From NCBI GenBank assembly GCA_018061265.1, contig JAGOUM010000028.1, positions 1-36,452 of the forward strand: a stretch of DNA of 36,452 nt, in the 5' to 3' direction. The position numbers and the translations under genes were made by a program. Under the pieces are notes generated by a model. It had not been told where the DNA came from, did not search any database, and saw only the letters and a program-made list of their open reading frames with translations. The DNA is from Rhodoferax sp. (GTDB taxonomy: Bacteria; Pseudomonadota; Gammaproteobacteria; Burkholderiales; Burkholderiaceae_C). Positions within the stretch are counted from its first letter, which is position 1. The number at the start of each line of letters is the position of its first letter. Of this stretch, positions 33,249 to 36,452 are shown in pieces.

Positions 33249-33994
33249 CCCAGCAGGAAACACTTGCGGGTCTCGGGCTCAAAGCGCTCGATGGCATAAC
33301 GCAACATGGTGCGCGGCATCACCTGGTGGTGTTGCAGCAGGTAGTTTTCAAGCACGCCGCGATCGCGGTGACCGACTTCGCGCAGCATCCAGCCGCAGGC
33401 TTTGTGCAACAAATCGTGTGGATCCGTCAACAGCAGGGTGCACAGCTTCAGGGTATCGCCAAAGTCCCGTTCACGGATAAAGGTTTGGGTGGCCAGCACC
33501 GCGATGCGTCGGTCCCACAGGCGGGGCGAAGTGGCCAGCTCATACAGGATTGACCGATCGCCGTGCAGCAACTGTTGCCCAACAATGCCAGGAGCTGAGC
33601 TGTCCACCAGGTTCCAGTTGTTGATCCGATGGCGCTTGTACATGTAGGTTTGAAACAGCAAGGTCTTTGCATCGGCATCGCCCCTGCGGTATTGGTCAAC
33701 CATCACCAGCAGCGCCAGCAGTCGCTCTTCGTTGTAGACAGAGTCAAGCAATGTCTCGATCTGCGGGATTGGGAGGGCGCGAAAACGTTTGGCAAGAAGC
33801 CGCACTGCGGGCACCACCAGGCCAAGAAATTGATCGCCCTCTCCGTACTGTCCTGGTGCGGTCTGAAAGTAGGCGGCCAAAAATGCCGCTTTGTCGGGAT
33901 TTGCCAGCGCCAGCATTGCCTGGTGTACCTGAAGGTGGTCTTGTCGGGTATCGGGCGCGCTGCGCTGGCTGCTGGATACGCTCGGGCGGGCCAT
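33197..33994 (-). CDS. AlkD-like DNA alkylation repair protein
   Basis: A 265-residue HEAT-repeat DNA glycosylase of the AlkD/AlkC superfamily (DUF-type 'DNA alkylation repair enzyme'). Helical repeats carry [47 protein letters not shown] and [15 protein letters not shown]. The tryptophans and the Asp of NNWNLVD correspond to the catalytic region of AlkD, which removes N3- and N7-alkylated bases. The start at 33994 has AAGGAG at nine bases; the frame further upstream is not used. The C-terminal roughly 17 codons overlap cysK on the other strand. Confidence 0.9.
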   Translation of the reverse strand: MARPSVSSSQRSAPDTRQDHLQVHQAMLALANPDKAAFLAAYFQTAPGQYGEGDQFLGLVVPAVRLLAKRFRALPIPQIETLLDSVYNEERLLALLVMVDQYRRGDADAKTLLFQTYMYKRHRINNWNLVDSSAPGIVGQQLLHGDRSILYELATSPRLWDRRIAVLATQTFIRERDFGDTLKLCTLLLTDPHDLLHKACGWMLREVGHRDRGVLENYLLQHHQVMPRTMLRYAIERFEPETRKCFLLGQPGRKPSTEKYRSPVS

Positions 33995-34114
33995 GACGAT
34001 GAACTCCTTCGACAAAACGGTGGCAAATTCTAGGCGCGCAACACCGACCACAACGCCCGGGACACCAGGGCACCCTTTATCATCCGTTTCCTGCTTGATA
34101 AAAACGAGCCCGCC

Positions 34115-35914
34115 ATGATCCGACTGACTGAACTCAAACTGCCGCTTTCCGCGCTGCCGATGGTGCTCCGCCGCGCCGCCGATGCGCCCGCTGAAACCGA
34201 TGCCGACCGCCAACCGGACCCGCACCCGGTGGTCGCACTGACCCAGCGCTGCGCCAGCGCACTCGGGCTCGCACCTGAAGACATCCTCCAGTTGCAGGTC
34301 TTCAAGCGCAGCTTTGACGCACGCAAGGCCGAACTACTGGCCGTGTACATCGTCGATATCGCGCTCGACGATGCGGCGCACGAGGCCGCGGTGCTGGCGC
34401 GGTTTCCCAATCACCCGCACATCCTCGCCACGCCCGAGATGGCTTACCGGCTGGCAACGCTTGCACCCGACAGGTTGCCGCTGCGACCGGTGGTGGTGGG
34501 TTTTGGCCCCTGCGGCATTTTTGCGGCGCTGCTCTTGGCGCAGATGGGCTTCAAGCCGATCGTGCTGGAGCGTGGCAAACCGGTGCGCCAGCGCACCAAA
34601 GACACCTGGGGCCTGTGGCGCAAACATGCGCTGAACCCCGAGAGCAACGTGCAGTTTGGCGAGGGCGGTGCTGGCACGTTCTCGGATGGCAAGCTGTGGA
34701 CCCAGATCAAGGACCCGCGCCATCTCGGACGCCACGTGATGCAGGCGTTTGTCAATGCCGGTGCACCACCGGAGATTCTGGTTGAAGCGCACCCGCACAT
34801 TGGCACCTTCAAGCTGGTGCGGGTGGTGGAAAACCTGCGCCAACAGATCATTGCGCTGGGCGGCGAAGTGCGGTTCGAACAACGGGTGATCGACATCTGT
34901 GTTGAGACGGCATCGGGCGCAAGGCAGGTGCGCGGCCTGACCGTGCTGAACCAGGTCACCGGGCAAAGCGAAGACCTGCGCGCCGACCAGGTCATTCTGG
35001 CGCTCGGCCACAGCGCGCGCGACACCTTTGCCATGCTGCACGAACGCGGTGTGGCCATGCAGGCCAAGCCTTTTTCGGTGGGTTTTCGGGTGGAACACCC
35101 GCAAAGCCTGATTGACCGCGCATTGTGGGGTCGTCATGCCGGTCACCCGCTGCTGGGTGCTGCGGCCTACAAACTGGTGCATCACGCCCGCAACGGACGC
35201 GCGGTGTACAGCTTTTGTATGTGCCCGGGCGGCACGGTGGTGGCAGCGACCAGCGAGCCCGGCCGGGTGGTGACCAACGGCATGAGCCAGTACTCGCGCA
35301 ACGAGCGCAACGCCAATGCCGGCCTTGTTGTGGGCATCGAACCAGTCGACTACCCGCAGGATCCGGCTGCGTTTGCTGCGGCTTTTGGGGCAATACCGGG
35401 CGAAGCCTATGCGCTGGAGGCCATGCAAGCAAGAGCCCAACAGGCCGGCTCCGTACATCCGCTGGCGGGCATCAACCTGCAGCGCGAGCTGGAAGCGCGC
35501 GCCTTTGTACTGGGTGGCAGCGATTACAGCGCACCTGGCCAGCTGGTGCAGGACTTTGTCTCTGGCATCGCGTCCAGCAGCTTTGGCAGCGTACAGCCTT
35601 CTTACCAGCCGGGGGTCAGGCTGGGCGACCTGCACACCAGTCTGCCTGATTACGCGATCACAGCATTGCGTGAAGCATTACCCGCTTTTGGCAAAAAAAT
35701 CCGCGGCTTTGACTTGCCGGACGCGGTGCTGACCGGCGTGGAGACACGGACCTCATCGCCCCTGCGCATGCCGCGGGGCGATGATTTTCAGAGTATCAAT
35801 ACGGCCGGCCTTTACCCGGGCGGCGAAGGGGCGGGCTACGCCGGCGGTATTCTGTCTGCCGGTGTGGATGGCATCAAACTGGCAGAGGCGCTGGCGCTTG
35901 CGGCGCAGGCATGA
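34115..35914 (+). CDS. FAD-dependent dehydrogenase (COG2509 type)
   Basis: A 599-residue flavoprotein with an N-terminal region (about 1-110) of the kind found before the dinucleotide fold in this group. The FAD-binding GxGxxG is at 129-134 (VVVGFGPCGIFAALLLAQMG). Then FGEGGAGTFSDGKLWTQIKD, the second FAD segment VILALGHSARDTF, YSFCMCPGGTVV, and the closing GLYPGGEGAGYAGGILSAG. The group is uncharacterised; members are described as FAD-dependent dehydrogenases with no proven substrate. Its end overlaps the convergent aminotransferase gene by 41 bases. Confidence 0.88.
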   Translation: MIRLTELKLPLSALPMVLRRAADAPAETDADRQPDPHPVVALTQRCASALGLAPEDILQLQVFKRSFDARKAELLAVYIVDIALDDAAHEAAVLARFPNHPHILATPEMAYRLATLAPDRLPLRPVVVGFGPCGIFAALLLAQMGFKPIVLERGKPVRQRTKDTWGLWRKHALNPESNVQFGEGGAGTFSDGKLWTQIKDPRHLGRHVMQAFVNAGAPPEILVEAHPHIGTFKLVRVVENLRQQIIALGGEVRFEQRVIDICVETASGARQVRGLTVLNQVTGQSEDLRADQVILALGHSARDTFAMLHERGVAMQAKPFSVGFRVEHPQSLIDRALWGRHAGHPLLGAAAYKLVHHARNGRAVYSFCMCPGGTVVAATSEPGRVVTNGMSQYSRNERNANAGLVVGIEPVDYPQDPAAFAAAFGAIPGEAYALEAMQARAQQAGSVHPLAGINLQRELEARAFVLGGSDYSAPGQLVQDFVSGIASSSFGSVQPSYQPGVRLGDLHTSLPDYAITALREALPAFGKKIRGFDLPDAVLTGVETRTSSPLRMPRGDDFQSINTAGLYPGGEGAGYAGGILSAGVDGIKLAEALALAAQA

Positions 35915-36452
35915 AGGTGCCGCTTGGCCCGTTTTGAGGCGACTGCCGATGGGCCATCTCTGATCGTAGTTTTTCAAAAACCTGCCAGAACGCCGCATCC
36001 TGGGTGGTGCAGAAATTGATGCGCATCAGCGAACCGGGCAAGCGGGTGGAATGGAACAATGAACCTGGGGCCAGCAGGTAGCCTACATCAAGCATGCGCT
36101 GAGAAAGCAGCTCCGTGTCCACCCCGGTATCGACCCAGCCAAACAAGCCGGCCGGGGGCGCGGCAAAGCAGCAGCCGGCGGCCAGGGCCAGTTTGACGCT
36201 GCGCCCGCGTGCCTGATCGAGCCGACTGCGCACCTGTTGGGCGTGGCGACGCAGCTGGCCTTGCTCAATACACCAGGCCAGCGCCTTTTCAAGCAGCGCC
36301 GGGGTGGTCAGCGTGGCCAGCAGTTTGGTGTCGAGAAGGCGCTCAAACAGGTCGGTGGGGGCCGCCAAAAAACCCACACGCCAGCCGGGTGCCAGAATTT
36401 TCGAGAAACCACTGACATAAATGGTGCGCTGCAAGCCGTCGAGCGCGCTCAG
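35874..36452 (-). CDS. PLP-dependent aminotransferase, C-terminal part (MocR-like or class I/II)
   Basis: The gene enters from the right edge; the last 192 or so codons are visible. The PLP lysine lies in YVSGFSKILAPGWRVGFLAA, the fold-type I aminotransferase pattern. Later come LLAPGSLFHSTRLPGSLMRI and the conserved substrate Arg in MRINFC. The GFSKxLxPGxRxG wording is typical both of class I/II enzymes (alpha-aminoadipate/valine-type) and of MocR regulators, whose GntR helix-turn-helix would lie outside the window. Activity and partner cannot be fixed from this part. Confidence 0.8.
   Translation of the reverse strand: MSALDGLQRTIYVSGFSKILAPGWRVGFLAAPTDLFERLLDTKLLATLTTPALLEKALAWCIEQGQLRRHAQQVRSRLDQARGRSVKLALAAGCCFAAPPAGLFGWVDTGVDTELLSQRMLDVGYLLAPGSLFHSTRLPGSLMRINFCTTQDAAFWQVFEKLRSEMAHRQSPQNGPSGTFMPAPQAPAPLPV

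Noticed and set aside
34334-35635. 433-codon minus-strand frame opposite the FAD dehydrogenase
   Set aside because: Antisense shadow in GC-rich sequence; the plus-strand gene has clear flavoprotein motifs.

Overview
The window looks like chromosomal DNA of a beta-proteobacterium, probably Comamonadaceae (a Rhodoferax/Polaromonas-like organism). This rests on protein style, GC-rich codon use, the gatCAB | mreBCD-mrdA divergent arrangement and the RNase P RNA gene. It is inferred without any database search. Most of it is housekeeping and metabolic DNA. The one clearly accessory part is a short islet at about 3.8-5.8 kb.

Layout. (1) 1-3.8 kb: the start of an SDR gene, methionine gamma-lyase (megL) with a divergent Lrp/AsnC regulator, an MscS channel and a methyltransferase. 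(2) 3.8-5.8 kb: an islet holding a Fic-domain protein with an AbiEi-like winged-helix N-terminus. Four copies of a 10-bp motif spaced exactly 23 bp apart lie just upstream of its start codon. On its far side is a 3'-end remnant of an exonuclease III gene, whose intact copy (xth) lies on the other side of the islet. (3) 5.8-8.7 kb: xth and pyrE with overlapping divergent start codons, a small unrecognised ORF, a frameshifted LysE-type exporter and a GFA-family zinc protein. (4) 8.9-16.9 kb: gatC-gatA-gatB on the minus strand and the cell-shape operon mreB-mreC-mreD-mrdA on the plus strand. (5) 16.9-25.6 kb, all minus strand: a GGDEF/EAL protein split by a one-base indel, a YchJ/SEC-C protein, a TonB-like proline-rich protein, exbB, two tandem exbD genes, a B12-binding radical SAM protein, a TSUP permease and a diguanylate cyclase. 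(6) 25.7-31.2 kb: a Nudix-MBL fusion, an MtfA peptidase, an EF-hand/BON periplasmic protein, an S4/RluF-like pseudouridine synthase homologue with an altered catalytic residue, a DdpX-type dipeptidase and an NhaR-type regulator. (7) 31.3-36.5 kb: an Rrf2 regulator without Fe-S cysteines, rnpB with its terminator and -10 box, cysteine synthase, an AlkD-like repair protein, a large FAD-dependent oxidoreductase and the 3' part of a PLP aminotransferase (possibly MocR).

How the genes work together. GatCAB makes Gln-tRNA (and/or Asn-tRNA) by transamidation. MreBCD with PBP2 drives lateral-wall synthesis. The TonB-like/ExbB/ExbD/ExbD set would form a proton-motive-force-driven energy-transduction complex. 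MegL is probably controlled by the adjacent Lrp protein, as in the mdeR-mdeA pair of Pseudomonas putida. The most novel-looking item is the Fic/winged-helix fusion with its phased repeats inside a small islet bounded by two xth 3' ends.
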